This document shows positions 15,012 to 28,600 of a DNA stretch of 64,000 nt, piece by piece (the first letter of the stretch is position 1; the number at the start of each line of letters is the position of its first letter). Both the position numbers and the translations under genes were made by a program. This DNA comes from Phytophthora quininea (taxonomy: Eukaryota > Oomycota > Peronosporomycetes > Peronosporales > Peronosporaceae): contig JAAVTG010000568.1 in assembly GCA_011947345.1 (NCBI GenBank), positions 1-64,000 on the forward strand, written 5' to 3'. Under the pieces are notes generated by a model, which ran no database searches, was not told the DNA's origin, and was given only the letters and a program-made list of their open reading frames with translations.

Positions 15012-16077
15012 ATATATATATAGCACGCATAGTCATCCAAAACCGTTTTCCACTACTTCTTATTGATCCTCGTTGCATTAACTAGTCTACATACGTTTTT
15101 GTCGTTCCCATACACACATGTATATATGATACAACACGCTTATTCTACACATATTCTCCCTCGACAACAGACTTACCAATCTCCAATGATACGCTGCATA
15201 CACTCGCACTATACAAATATTCAAACATTCAAACCTACATACGCACCTTCATTTGCTACACATATTCCGACCTTACACACCATTTGTCTCATAATCACAG
15301 ACTCAAGGACGTACTTTCATTATGTTCTTCGTTGAGTCCCGCCAGCATGTTCACCTTGCGTCGAAACATATCTCTTCACTGTTTCGAATCCGTCGGGCGT
15401 ACGATGCCTGCAATGGCTTTTGTGAACGCTCATTGGCGGATGCACCAGTTTCTGTCGCTGCAAACGATCACCAACTTCTTCCCCACATACGAAAACGTCG
15501 TCTCCCAAGTTTTCATCCCAATCCGGTAATTACGGCCATAGCTATCCTTCCCGATCGCTGATTGGGTGATGGGCCTGTCTATGTCTTTTCACACTATCAC
15601 CATCTTCTTCCCCGTATATGAAAGCGTCGTCCCCTACGTTTTCAGCCGAAACCGGTATGTACAGCCGCAGCAATCGTTCCTGATCGCTGATTGGCTGATG
15701 GGCCTGTCTCTGTCACATCAGACTATCACCATCATGTTCTCCGTATATGAAAACATAGTTCCCCAAGTTTCCAGCCCAATCGGTGGAGTACAGCCGTTGT
15801 TTTCGTTGCGGATCGCTGATTGGCGGATGCGCCTGTTTCTGCTCGCTCAGAGTATCACCATCCTGTTCGCCATACTGAAAACCCCAGTTACACTTAGTTT
15901 CATTATGCTCTGATCAGTATTACCGTCAGTATCGTCTGATAACCGAAAATAGTGTATCGAGTAGTACTAACTTGGGCGCTAAAAAGCAGCGCGCTACAGG
16001 AATAAACAGCAGCAAAAGCCCAAAATAGACCCCATAACGCGACGTCATTTTAGTGCGATACATATGTAGCGCCGACC
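15012..16077 (+). repeat. 1066-bp satellite unit lacking two subrepeats
   Basis: The left start is the same as in the 1324-bp units, but this unit is exactly 258 bp shorter, which is 2 x 129. It has four subrepeats (near 15,428, 15,557, 15,686 and 15,815) instead of six. The missing part lies around 15,490-15,530, where the first subrepeat joins straight to a TTTTCATCCCAATCCGG block. An exact two-subrepeat loss supports recombination in register. Confidence 0.9.
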
Positions 16078-16517
16078 ATATATATATAACTTTACACCCA
16101 CTTATACTCTACACATACACATTCTCACACTCTACACATACATATCCTCACACTCTCACATACTCATACTTTACACACACTTATACTCTACAACAATCAC
16201 ACTCTATTCACAATCACACTTTTACACTTACTCTCTATTTACACTCACACATACTTACACTCACACTCCACATACATTTCTATTTACCACAAACATCCAC
16301 CCATTCTCTACATACACTCATACACACAAACATCCATCATTTTTCTTCAATTTTCTATTACTCAAACTTTCTCTATTCCTTCCTCAACTCCATTTTTTCT
16401 CTTCTCACACACTCTTATCCTACACACTCACACTTTACACTACACACATTTATTCTCTACATACTCCTTCTTTACACATTCCTTTTTCTTATACTCATTC
16501 TTCTCTATACAATATCC
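16075..16517 (+). other. 443-nt G-free tract
   Basis: After the GACC of the unit end, there is no G on the plus strand until the G of TCCGCATATC at 16,518. The next G residues are at 16,553, 16,571 and 16,766, so about 690 nt contain only three. The tract is made of CACACT, TACACA, CTTATACT and pyrimidine runs. Confidence 0.95.
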
Positions 16518-18239
16518 GCATATCTACTCTTACACACCTCATACACTTACACGTATATACACTCTTACACGATTATATACTATCCTACTCTCCACATACT
16601 TCTTCTTCTTCTCATTTTTCCAATTTACCAACCAACTCTATCAAATCATTCAAATCACCTTTCCTATCAATCCCAATCCATCTCATTATAATCAACTATT
16701 ATCATTCTTTTTTTTTTCACTCCCACTCTATCTTTCTCATTTACCTATCACCAAATCATACTATTGACACTTTCCTTTTACTCAAACCATATACTACGAA
16801 CACGCAAACACCAACACATCCATACACAATAACACGCATTCTCTGCATACATTCCCACTCTACACACGCATATTCGACACCTACTCCTCCTCTACACAAG
16901 CGTACACTCACGCACCTTCATACGATTCCCAATACCACTCTCGCACGCATAGTCATCCATGACCTGTTTCCACTACCTGTCCTTAATCGTCGTTGCATTA
17001 ACTAGTCTACATACGTTTTTGTCGTTCCCATACACACATGTATATATGATACAACACGCTTATTCGACACATATTCTCCCTCGACAACAGACTTCCCAAC
17101 CTCCAAGTATACGCTGCATACACTCGTACTATACAAACATTCAAACCTACATACGCACATTCAGTTGCTACACATATTCCGACCTTACACACCATTTGTC
17201 TCATAGTCACAGACTCAAGGACGTACTTTCATTATGTTCTTCGTTGAGTCCCTCCAGCATGTTCACCTTGCGTCGAAACATATCTCTTCACTGTTTCGAT
17301 TGAGTCGGGCGTACGATGCCTCCAATGGCGTATGTGAACGCTCATTGGCGGATGCATTTGCTTCTGTCACTTCAACCTATCACCATTTTGTTCCTTGCGT
17401 ATGAAAACGTAGTCTCCCAAGTTCTCATCCCAAACGGGATAAGCGGCCGTAATTAACCTTACTGATCGTTGATTGATTGACAAGCCTGTCTCTATCACTT
17501 CGCCGTGTCACCATCGTGTTCCTCGTATACAAACACGTGATTCTCCAAGGTTGTAGTCGAAGCAGGTGTGTGCCACCGTAGATAACGTTGGTACTCGCTG
17601 ATTGACTGATGGGCCTGTCTATGTCATCTCAGACAATCATCATCGTGTTCTCCACATGAAAACGTCGTCTCCCACGTTTTCATCCCAATCCGGTAATTCC
17701 GGCCATAGCTATCCTTCCCGATGGCTGATTGGGTGATGGGCCTGTCTCTGTCTTTTCACACTATCACCATCTTCTTCCCCGTATATGAAAGCGTCGTCCC
17801 CTACGTTTTCAGCCGAAACCGGTATGTACAGCCGCAGCAATCGTTCCTGATCGCTGATTGGATGATGGGCCTGTCTCTGTCACATGGGACTGTCGCCATC
17901 ATGTTCCCCGTATATGAAAACATACTTCCCCAAGTTTCCAGCCCAATCGGTGGAGTACAGCCGTTGTTTTCGTTGCGGATCGCTGATTGGCGGATGCGCC
18001 TGTTTCTGCTCGCTCAGAGTATCCCCATCATGTTCGCCATACTGAAAACCCCAGCTACACTTCGTTTCATTATGCTGTGATCAGTATTACCGTCAGTATC
18101 GTCTGATAACCGAAAATAGTGTATCGAGTAGTACTAACTTGGGCGCTAAAAAGCAGCGCTACAGGAATAAACAGCAGCAAAAGCCCAAAATAGACCCCAT
18201 AACGCGACGTCATTTTAGTGCGATACATATGTAGCGCCG

Positions 18240-18683
18240 ACCATATATATATAACTTTACACCCACTTATACTCTACACATACACATTCTCACACTCTAC
18301 ACATACATATCCTCACACTCTCACATACTCATACTTTACACACACTTATACTCTACAACAATCACACTCTATTCACAATCACACTTTTTACACTTACTCT
18401 CTATTTACACTCACACATACTTACACTCACACTCCACATACATTTCTATTTACCACAAACATCCACCCATTCTCTACATACACTCATACACACAAACATC
18501 CATCATTTTTCTTCAATTTTCTATTACTCAAACTTTCTCTATTCCTTCCTCAACTCCATTTTTTCTCTTCTCACACACTCTTATCCTACACACTCACACT
18601 TTACACTACACACATTTATTCTCTACATACTCCTTCTTTACACATTCCTTTTTCTTATACTCATTCTTCTCTATACAATATCC
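18240..18683 (+). other. 444-nt G-free tract
   Basis: This is the second copy of the G-free segment, in the unit ending at 20,409. No G occurs on the plus strand between the unit end and the G of TCCGCATATC at 18,684. Confidence 0.95.
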
Positions 18684-20406
18684 GCATATCTACTCTTACA
18701 CACCTCATACACTTACACGTATATACACTCTTACACGATTATATACTATCCTACTCTCCACATACTTCTTCTTCTTCTCATTTTTCCAATTTACCAACCA
18801 ACTCTATCAAATCATTCAAATCACCTTTCCTATCAATCCCAATCCATCTCATTATAATCAACTATTATCATTCTTTTTTTTCACTCCCACTCTATCTTTC
18901 TCATTTACCTATCACCAAATCATACTATGTACACTTTCATTTGACTCAAACCATATACTACGAACACGCAAACACCAACACATCCATGCACAATAACACG
19001 CATTCTCTGCATACATTCCCACTCTACACACTCCTATTCGACACCTACTCCTACTCTACACAAGCGTACACTCACTCACCTTCATACGATTCCCAATACA
19101 ACTCTCGCACGCAAAGTCATCCGTGACCTGTTTCCACTACTTCTTATTGATCCTCGTTTCAGTAACTAGTCTACATACCTTTTTGTCGTTCCCATACACA
19201 CATGTATATATGATACAACACGCTTATTCGACACATATTCTCCCTCGACAACAGACTTCCCAACCTCCAAGTATACGCTGCATACACTCGTACTATACAA
19301 ACATTCAAACCTACATACGCACATTCAGTTGCTACACATATTCCGACCTTACACACCATTTGTCTCATAGTCACATACTCAAGGACGTACTTTCATTATG
19401 TTCTTCGTTGAGTCCCTCCAGCATGTTCACCTTGCGTCGAAACATATCTCTTCACTGTTTCGATTGAGTCGGGCGTACGATGCCTCCAATGGCGTATGTG
19501 AACGCTCATTGGCGGATGCATTTGCTTCTGTCACTTCAACCTATCACCATTTTGTTCCTTGCGTATGAAAACGTAGTCTCCCAAGTTCTCATCCCAAACG
19601 GGATAAGCGGCCGTAATTAACCTTACTGATCGTTGATTGATTGACAAGCCTGTCTCTATCACTTCGCCGTGTCACCATCGTGTTCCTCGTATACAAACAC
19701 GTGATTCTCCAAGGTTGTAGTCGAAGCAGGTGTGTGCCACCGTAGATAACGTTGGTACTCGCTGATTGACTGATGGGCCTGTCTATGTCATCTCAGACAA
19801 TCATCATCGTGTTCTCCACACATGAAAACGTCGTCTCCCACGTTTTCATCCCAATCCGGTAATTCCGGCCATAGCTATCCTTCCCGATGGCTGATTGGGT
19901 GATGGGCCTGTCTCTGTCTTTTCACACTATCACCATCTTCTTCCCCGTATATGAAAGCGTCGTCCCCTACGTTTTCAGCCGAAACCGGTATGTACAGCCG
20001 CAGCAATCGTTCCTGATCGCTGATTGGATGATGGGCCTGTCTCTGTCACATGGGACTGTCGCCATCATGTTCCCCGTATATGAAAACATACTTCCCCAAG
20101 TTTCCAGCCCAATCGGTGGAGTACAGCCGTTGTTTTCGTTGCGGATCGCTGATTGGCGGATGCGCCTGTTTCTGCTCGCTCAGAGTATCCCCATCATGTT
20201 CGCCATACTGAAAACCCCAGCTACACTTCGTTTCATTATGCTGTGATCAGTATTACCGTCAGTATCGTCTGATAACCGAAAATAGTGTATCGAGTAGTAC
20301 TAACTTGGGCGCTAAAAGCAGCGCGCTACAGGAATAAACAGCAGCAAAAGCCCAAAATAGACCCCATAACGCGACGTCATTTTAGTGCGATACATATGTA
20401 GCGCCG

Positions 20407-20847
20407 ACCATATATATATAACTTTACACCCACTTATACTCTACACATACACATTCTCACACTCTACACATACATATCCTCACACTCTCACATACTCATA
20501 CTTTACACACACTTATACTCTACAACAATCACACTCTATTCACAATCACACTTTTTACACTTACTCTCTATTACACTCACACATACTTACACTCACACTC
20601 CACATACATTTCTATTTACCACAAACATCCACCCATTCTCTACATACACTCATACACACAAACATCCATCATTTTTCTTCAATTTTCTATTACTCAAACT
20701 TTCTCTATTCCTTCCTCAACTCCATTTTTCTCTTCTCACACACTCTTATCCTACACACTCACACTTTACACTACACACATTTATTCTCTACATACTCCTT
20801 CTTTACACATTCCTTTTCTTATACTCATTCTTCTCTATACAATATCC
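20407..20847 (+). other. 441-nt G-free tract
   Basis: This is the third copy of the G-free segment, in the unit ending at 22,587. It is a few bases shorter than its neighbours because pyrimidine runs are shorter (for example CTATTACACTC instead of CTATTTACACTC). Confidence 0.95.
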
Positions 20848-22584
20848 GCATATCTACTCTTACACACCTCATACACTTACACGTATATACACTCTTACAC
20901 GATTATATACTATCCTACTCTCCACATACTTCTTCTTCTTCTCATTTTTCCAATTTACCAACCAACTCTATCAAATCATTCAAATCACCTTTCCTATCAA
21001 TCCCAATCCATCTCATTATACTCAACTATTATCATTCTTTTCTTTTTCTTTTTTCTTTCACTCCCACTCTATCTTTCTCATGTACCTATCACCAAATTAT
21101 ACTATTGACACGTTCATTTGACTCAAACCATATACTACGAACACGCAAACACGAACACATCCATACACAATAACACGCATTCTCTGCATACATTCCCACT
21201 CTACACACTCATATTCGACACCTACTCCTACTCTACACAAGCGTACACTCACTCACCTTCATACGATTCCCAATACCACTCTCGCACGCAAAGTCATCCG
21301 TGACCTGTTTCCACTACTTCTTATTGATCCTCGTTTCAGTAACTAGTCTACATACGTTTTTGTCGTTCCCATACACACATGTATATATGATACAACACGC
21401 TTATTCTACACATATTCTCCCTCGACAACAGACTTCCCAATCTCCAAGTATACGCTGCATACACTCGTACTATACAAACATTCAAACCTACATACGCACA
21501 TTCAGTTGCTACACATATTCCGACCTTACACACGATTTGTCTCATAATCACATACTCAAATACTAATTCTCTTTGTGTTCTTCGTTGAGTCCCGCCAGCA
21601 AGTTCACCTTGCGTCGAAACATATCTCTTCACTGTTTCGAATCCGTCGGGCGTACGATGCCTGCAATGGCTTTGTGAACGCTTATTGGCTGATGCACCAG
21701 TTTCTGTCGCTGCAAACTATCACCATCTTCTTCCCCACATACGAAAACGTAGTCTCCCAAGTTCTCATCCCAAACGGGAGTAAGCGGCCGTAATGAACCT
21801 TACTGATCGTTGATTTGTTGACAGGCCTGTCTCTATCACTTCGCAGTGTCACCATCGTGCTCCGCGTATACAAACACGTGATTCTCCAAGGTTTTAGTCG
21901 AAGCAGGTGTGTGCGGCCGTAGATAACGTTGCTCCTCGCTGATTGGCTGATGGGCCTGTCTATGTCATCTCAGACAATCATCATCGTGTTCTCCACACAT
22001 GAAAACGTCGTCTCCCACGTTTTCATCCCAATCCGGTAATTCCGGCCATAGCTATCCTTCCCGATGGCTGATTGGGTGATGGGCCTGTCTCTGTCTTTTC
22101 ACACTATCACCATCTTCTTCCCCGTATATGAAAGCGTCGTCCCCTACGTTTTCAGCCGAAACCGGTATGTACAGCCGCAGCAATCGTTCCTGATCGCTGA
22201 TTGGATGATGGGCCTGTCTCTGTCACATGGGACTGTCGCCATCATGTTCCCCGTATATGAAAACATACTTCCCCAAGTTTCCAGCCCAATCGGTGGAGTA
22301 CAGCCGTTGTTTTCGTTGCGGATCGCTGATTGGCGGATGCGCCTGTTTCTGCTCGCTCAGAGTATCCCCATCATGTTCGCCATACTGAAAACCCCAGCTA
22401 CACTTCGTTTCATTATGCTGTGATCAGTATTACCGTCAGTATCGTCTGATAACCGAAAATAGTGTATCGAGTAGTACTAACTTGGGCGCTAAAAAGCAGC
22501 GCGCTACAGGAATAAACAGCAGCAAAAGCCCAAAATAGACCCCATAACGCGACGTCATTTTAGTGCGATACATATGTAGCGCCG

Positions 22585-23028
22585 ACCATATATATATAAC
22601 TTTACACCCACTTATACTCTACACATACACATTCTCACACTCTACACATACATATCCTCACACTCTCACATACTCATACTTTACACACACTTATACTCTA
22701 CAACAATCACACTCTATTCACAATCACACTTTTTACACTTACTCTCTATTTACACTCACACATACTTACACTCACACTCCACATACATTTCTATTTACCA
22801 CAAACATCCACCCATTCTCTACATACACTCATACACACAAACATCCATCATTTTTCTTCAATTTTCTATTACTCAAACTTTCTCTATTCCTTCCTCAACT
22901 CCATTTTTTCTCTTCTCACACACTCTTATCCTACACACTCACACTTTACACTACACACATTTATTCTCTACATACTCCTTCTTTACACATTCCTTTTTCT
23001 TATACTCATTCTTCTCTATACAATATCC
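22585..23028 (+). other. 444-nt G-free tract
   Basis: This is the fourth copy of the G-free segment, in the unit ending at 24,770. The first G after the unit end is at 23,029. Confidence 0.95.
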
Positions 23029-24603
23029 GCATATCTACTCTTACACACCTCATACACTTACACGTATATACACTCTTACACGATTATATACTATCCTACT
23101 CTCCACATACTTCTTCTTCTTCTCATTTTTCCAATTTACCAACCAACTCTATCAAATCATTCAAATCACCTTTCCTATCAATCCCAATCCATCTCATTAT
23201 ACTCAACTATTATCATTCTTTTCTTTTTCTTTTTTCTTTCACTCCCACTCTATCTTTCTCATGTACCTATCACCAAATTATACTATTGACACGTTCATTT
23301 GACTCAAACCATATACTACGAACACGCAAACACGAACACATCCATACACAATAACACGCATTCTCTGCATACATTCCCACTCTACACACTCATATTCGAC
23401 ACCTACTCCTACTCTACACAAGCGTACACTCACTCACCTTCATACGATTCCCAATACCACTCTCGCACGCAAAGTCATCCGTGACCTGTTTCCACATACC
23501 TGTCCTTAATCATCGTTTCATTAACTAGTCTACATACGTTTTTGTCGTTCCCATACACACATCTATATATGATACAACACGCTTATTCTACACATATTCT
23601 CCCTCGACAACAGACTTCCCAACCTCCAATGATACGCTGCATACACTCGCACTATACAAACATTCAAACCTACATACGCACATTCAGTTGCTACGCATAT
23701 TCCGACCTTACACACCATTTGTCTCATAATCACATACTCAAATACTAATTCTCTTTGTGTTCTTCGTTGAGTCCCGCCAGCAAGTTCACCTTGCGTCGAA
23801 ACATATCTCTTCACTGTTTCGAATCCGTCGGGCGTACGATGCCTGCAATGGCGTATGTGAACGCTCATTGGCGGATGCACCAGTTTCTGTCGCTGCAAAC
23901 TATCACCAACTTCTTCCCCACATACGCAAACGTAGTCTCCCAAGTTCTCATCCTAAACGGGAGTAAGCGGCCGTAATGAACCTTACTGATCGTTGACTGC
24001 TTGACAGGCCTGTCTCTATCACTTCGCCGTGTCACCATCGTGTTCCTCGTATACAAACACGTGATTCTCCAAGGTTGTAGTCGAAGCAGGTGTGTGCCAC
24101 CGTAGATAACGTTGGTACTCGCTGATTGACTGATGGGCCTGTCTATGTCATCTCAGACAATCATCATCGTGTTCTCCACACATGAAAACGTCGTCTCCCA
24201 CGTTTTCATCCCAATCCGGTAATTCCGGCCATAGCTATCCTTCCCGATGGCTGATTGGGTGATGGGCCTGTCTCTGTCTTTACACACTATCACCATCTTC
24301 TTCCCCGTATATGAAAGCGTCGTCCCCTACGTTTTCAGCCGAAACCGGTATGTACAGCCGCAGCAATCGTTCCTGATCGCTGATTGGATGATGGGCCTGT
24401 CTCTGTCACATGGGACTATCACCATCATGTTCCGCGTATATGAAAACATAGTCTCCCAAGTTTTCAGCCCAATCGGTAGAGTACAGCCGTTGGTATCGTT
24501 GCTGATCGCTGATTGGCGGATGCGCCTGTTTCTGCTCGCTCAGAGTATCCCCATCATGTTCGCCATACTGAAAACCCCAGTTACACTTCGTTTCATTATG
24601 CTG

Positions 24604-24782
24604 TGATCCGTATTACCGTCAGTATCGTCTGATAACCGAAAATAGTGTATCGAGTAGTACTCATTTGGGCGCTAAAAAGCAGCGCGCTACAGGAATAAAC
24701 AGCAGCACAAGCCCAAAATAGAGCCCATAACGCGACGTCATTTTAGTGCGATACATATGTAGCGCCGACCATATATATATAC
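24604..24782 (+). other. Constant unit-end module with TA run
   Basis: This is one example of the module that ends every unit. It runs from TGTGATCCGTATTACCGTC through GTATCGAGTAGTACT, GCAGCGCGCTACAGG and AAAATAGAGCCCATAAC to GACGTCATTTTAG, CATATGTAGCGCC and a TA run. It is the least variable part of the unit by eye. It contains an ACGTCA bZIP/CRE-like core and an easily melted AT run. The position immediately after the TA run is where unit classes diverge, so it marks the junction used when units were duplicated or truncated. Its function is not known. Confidence 0.6.
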
Positions 24783-24996
24783 GCACTACACAAACATTCA
24801 AACCTACATACGCACATTCAGTTGCTACACATATTCCGACCTTACACACGATTTGTCTCATAATCACATACTCAAATACTAATTCTCTTTGTGTTCTTCG
24901 TTGAGTCCCGCCAGCAAGTTCACCTTGCGTCGAAACATATCTCTTCACTGTTTCGAATCCGTCGGGCGTACGATGCCTGCAATGGCTTTTGTGAAC

Positions 24997-25620
24997 GCTT
25001 ATTGGCTGATGCACCAGTTTCTGTCGCTGCAAACTATCACCATCTTCTTCCCCACATACGAAAACGTAGTCTCCCAAGTTCTCATCCCAAACGGGAGTAA
25101 GCGGCCGTAATGAACCTTACTGATCGTTGATTTGTTGACAGGCCTGTCTCTATCACTTCGCAGTGTCACCATCGTGCTCCGCGTATACAAACACGTGATT
25201 CTCCAAGGTTTTAGTCGAAGCAGGTGTGTGCGGCCGTAGATAACGTTGCTCCTCGCTGATTGGCTGATGGGCCTGTCTCTGTCTTCTCACACTATCACCA
25301 TCTTCTTCCCCGTATATGAAAGCGTCGTCCCCTACGTTTTCAGCCGAAACCGGTATGTACAGCCGCAGCAATCGCTCCTGATCGCTGATTGGATGATGGG
25401 CCTGTCTCTGTCACATGGGACTATCACCATCATGTTTTCCGTATATGATAACATTCTTCCCCAAGTTTTCAGCCCAATCGGTGGAGCACAGCCGTTGTTT
25501 TCGTTGCGGATCGCTGATTGGCGGATGCGCCTGTTTCTGTTCGCTCAGAGTATCACCATCCTGTTCGCCATACTGAATAACCCAGTTACACTTAGTTTCA
25601 TTATGCTGTGATCCGTATTA
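24997..25620 (+). repeat. 129-bp subrepeats (representative set)
   Basis: Five related blocks start at 24,997, 25,126, 25,255, 25,384 and 25,513, each exactly 129 bp after the last. Each opens with a variant of GCTGATTGGCTGATGGGCCTG, followed by TATCACCATC, a TATATGAAAAC-like word and CCAAGTTTTCA. The two left blocks are the most diverged and the last is truncated. 129 is 43 codons, so an open frame can run through successive copies. The same organisation occurs in every unit, with four to six copies. Confidence 0.93.
25246..25611 (+). other. Satellite open frame, three 43-residue repeats
   Basis: This is the representative of an open frame of 115-121 codons found at the same place in almost every unit from 10.5 kb to 35.7 kb. 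It reads through three 129-bp subrepeats, so the predicted peptide has a 43-residue periodicity: an ADW-x-MGLSLS start, TITI, VYE or VYD, then P-x-VFS. I recognise no protein family. The frame tends to survive because 129 is a multiple of three and the copies are recent. Replacement changes between copies are common, which argues against strong selection. I regard it as probably non-coding. Confidence 0.3.
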
Positions 25621-28600
25621 CCGTCAGTATCGTCTGATAACCGAAAATAGTGTATCGAGTAGTACTCATTCGGGCGCTAAAAAGCAGCGCGCTACAGGAA
25701 TAAACAGCAGCACAAGCCCAAAATAGAGCCCATAACGCGACGTCATTTTAGTGCGATACATATGTAGCGCCGACCATATATATATACGCACTACACAAAC
25801 ATTCAAACCTACATACGCACATTCAGTTGCTACACATATTCCGACCTTACACACGATTTGTCTCATAATCACATACTCAAATACTAATTCTCTTTGTGTT
25901 CTTCGTTGAGTCCCGCCAGCAAGTTCACCTTGCGTCGAAACATATCTCTTCACTGTTTCGAATCCGTCGGGCGTACGATGCCTGCAATGGCTTTTGTGAA
26001 CGCTTATTGGCTGATGCACCAGTTTCTGTCGCTGCAAACTATCACCATCTTCTTCCCCACATACGAAAACGTAGTCTCCCAAGTTCTCATCCCAAACGGG
26101 AGTAAGCGGCCGTAATGAACCTTACTGATCGTTGATTTGTTGACAGGCCTGTCTCTATCACTTCGCAGTGTCACCATCGTGCTCCGCGTATACAAACACG
26201 TGATTCTCCAAGGTTTTAGTCGAAGCAGGTGTGTGCGGCCGTAGATAACGTTGCTCCTCGCTGATTGGCTGATGGGCCTGTCTCTGTCTTCTCACACTAT
26301 CACCATCTTCTTCCCCGTATATGAAAGCGTCGTCCCCTACGTTTTCAGCCGAAACCGGTATGTACAGCCGCAGCAATCGCTCCTGATCGCTGATTGGATG
26401 ATGGGCCTGTCTCTGTCACATGGGACTATCACCATCATGTTCCGCGTATATGAAAACATAGTCTCCCAAGTTTTCAGCCCAATCGGTAGAGTACAGCCGT
26501 TGGTATCGTTGCTGATCGCTGATTGGCGGATGCGCCTGTTTCTGCTCGCTCAGAGTATCCCCATCCTGTTCGCCATACTGAATAACCCAGTTACACTTAG
26601 TTTCATTATGCTGTGATCCGTATTACCGTCAGTATCGTCTGATAACCGAAAATAGTGTATCGAGTAGTACTCATTTGGGCGCTAAAAAGCAGCGCGCTAC
26701 AGGAATAAACAGCAGCACAAGCCCAAAATAGAGCCCATAACGCGACGTCATTTTAGTGCGATACATATGTAGCGCCGACCATATATATATACGCACTACA
26801 CAAACATTCAAACCTACATACGCACATTCAGTTGCTACACATATTCCGACCTTACACACGATTTGTCTCATAATCACATACTCAAATACTAATTCTCTTT
26901 GTGTTCTTCGTTGAGTCCCGCCAGCAAGTTCACCTTGCGTCGAAACATATCTCTTCACTGTTTCGAATCCGTCGGGCGTACGATGCCTGCAATGGCTTTT
27001 GTGAACGCTTATTGGCTGATGCACCAGTTTCTGTCGCTGCAAACTATCACCATCTTCTTCCCCACATACGAAAACGTAGTCTCCCAAGTTCTCATCCCAA
27101 ACGGGAGTAAGCGGCCGTAATGAACCTTACTGATCGTTGATTTGTTGACAGGCCTGTCTCTATCACTTCGCAGTGTCACCATCGTGCTCCGCGTATACAA
27201 ACACGTGATTCTCCAAGGTTTTAGTCGAAGCAGGTGTGTGCGGCCGTAGATAACGTTGCTCCTCGCTGATTGGCTGATGGGCCTGTCTCTGTCTTCTCAC
27301 ACTATCACCATCTTCTTCCCCGTATATGAAAGCGTCGTCCCCTACGTTTTCAGCCGAAACCGGTATGTACAGCCGCAGCAATCGCTCCTGATCGCTGATT
27401 GGATGATGGGCCTGTCTCTGTCACATGGGACTATCACCATCATGTTCCGCGTATATGAAAACATAGTCTCCCAAGTTTTCAGCCCAATCGGTAGAGTACA
27501 GCCGTTGGTATCGTTGCTGATCGCTGATTGGCGGATGCGCCTGTTTCTGCTCGCTCAGAGTATCCCCATCCTGTTCGCCATACTGAATAACCCAGTTACA
27601 CTTAGTTTCATTATGCTGTGATCCGTATTACCGTCAGTATCGTCTGATAACCGAAAATAGTGTATCGAGTAGTACTCATTCGGGCGCTAAAAAGCAGCGC
27701 GCTACAGGAATAAACAGCAGCACAAGCCCAAAATAGAGCCCATAACGCGACGTCATTTTAGTGCGATACATATGTAGCGCCGACCATATATATATACGCA
27801 CTACACAAACATTCAAACCTACATACGCACATTCAGTTGCTACACATATTCCGACCTTACACACGATTTGTCTCATAATCACATACTCAAATACTAATTC
27901 TCTTTGTGTTCTTCGTTGAGTCCCGCCAGCAAGTTCACCTTGCGTCGAAACATATCTCTTCACTGTTTCGAATCCGTCGGGCGTACGATGCCTGCAATGG
28001 CGTATGTGAACGCTTATTGGCTGATGCACCAGTTTCTGTCGCTGCAAACTATCACCATCTTCTTCCCCACATACGAAAACGTAGTCTCCCAAGTTCTCAT
28101 CCCAAACGGGAGTAAGCGGCCGTAATGAACCTTACTGATCGTTGATTTGTTGACAGGCCTGTCTCTATCACTTCGCAGTGTCACCATCGTGCTCCGCGTA
28201 TACAAACACGTGATTCTCCAAGGTTTTAGTCGAAGCAGGTGTGTGCGGCCGTAGATAACGTTGCTCCTCGCTGATTGGCTGATGGGCCTGTCTCTGTCTT
28301 CTCACACTATCACCATCTTCTTCCCCGTATATGAAAGCGTCGTCCCCTACGTTTTCAGCCGAAACCGGTATGTACAGCCGCAGCAATCGCTCCTGATCGC
28401 TGATTGGATGATGGGCCTGTCTCTGTCACATGGGACTATCACCATCATGTTTTCCGTATATGATAACATTCTTCCCCAAGTTTTCAGCCCAATCGGTGGA
28501 GCACAGCCGTTGTTTTCGTTGCGGATCGCTGATTGGCGGATGCGCCTGTTTCTGTTCGCTCAGAGTATCACCATCCTGTTCGCCATACTGAATAACCCAG

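Larger units (their letters stand above)
16078..24770 (+). repeat. Four 2.17-2.18-kb satellite units
   Basis: Unit ends are at 18,242, 20,409, 22,587 and 24,770 (2165, 2167, 2178, 2183 bp). This is the longest class in the window and contains the left starts of all other classes internally. Each unit opens with a nearly G-free stretch of about 0.7 kb rich in CACACT and TACACA words, followed by the middle region, the 129-bp subrepeats and the constant end. Length differences come largely from homopolymer runs such as TTTTTT and TTTCTTTTT. Long open frames in the G-free part (up to about 300 codons) arise because TAG and TGA cannot occur without G. Confidence 0.94.

Noticed and set aside
16053..23354. 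Long open frames of 212-302 codons beginning MRYICSADHIYI in the 2.17-kb units
   Set aside because: They run through the G-free tract, where TAG and TGA stops cannot occur, give Thr/His/Leu/Tyr/Ser-only peptides, change frame between units through homopolymer indels, and match no protein type.
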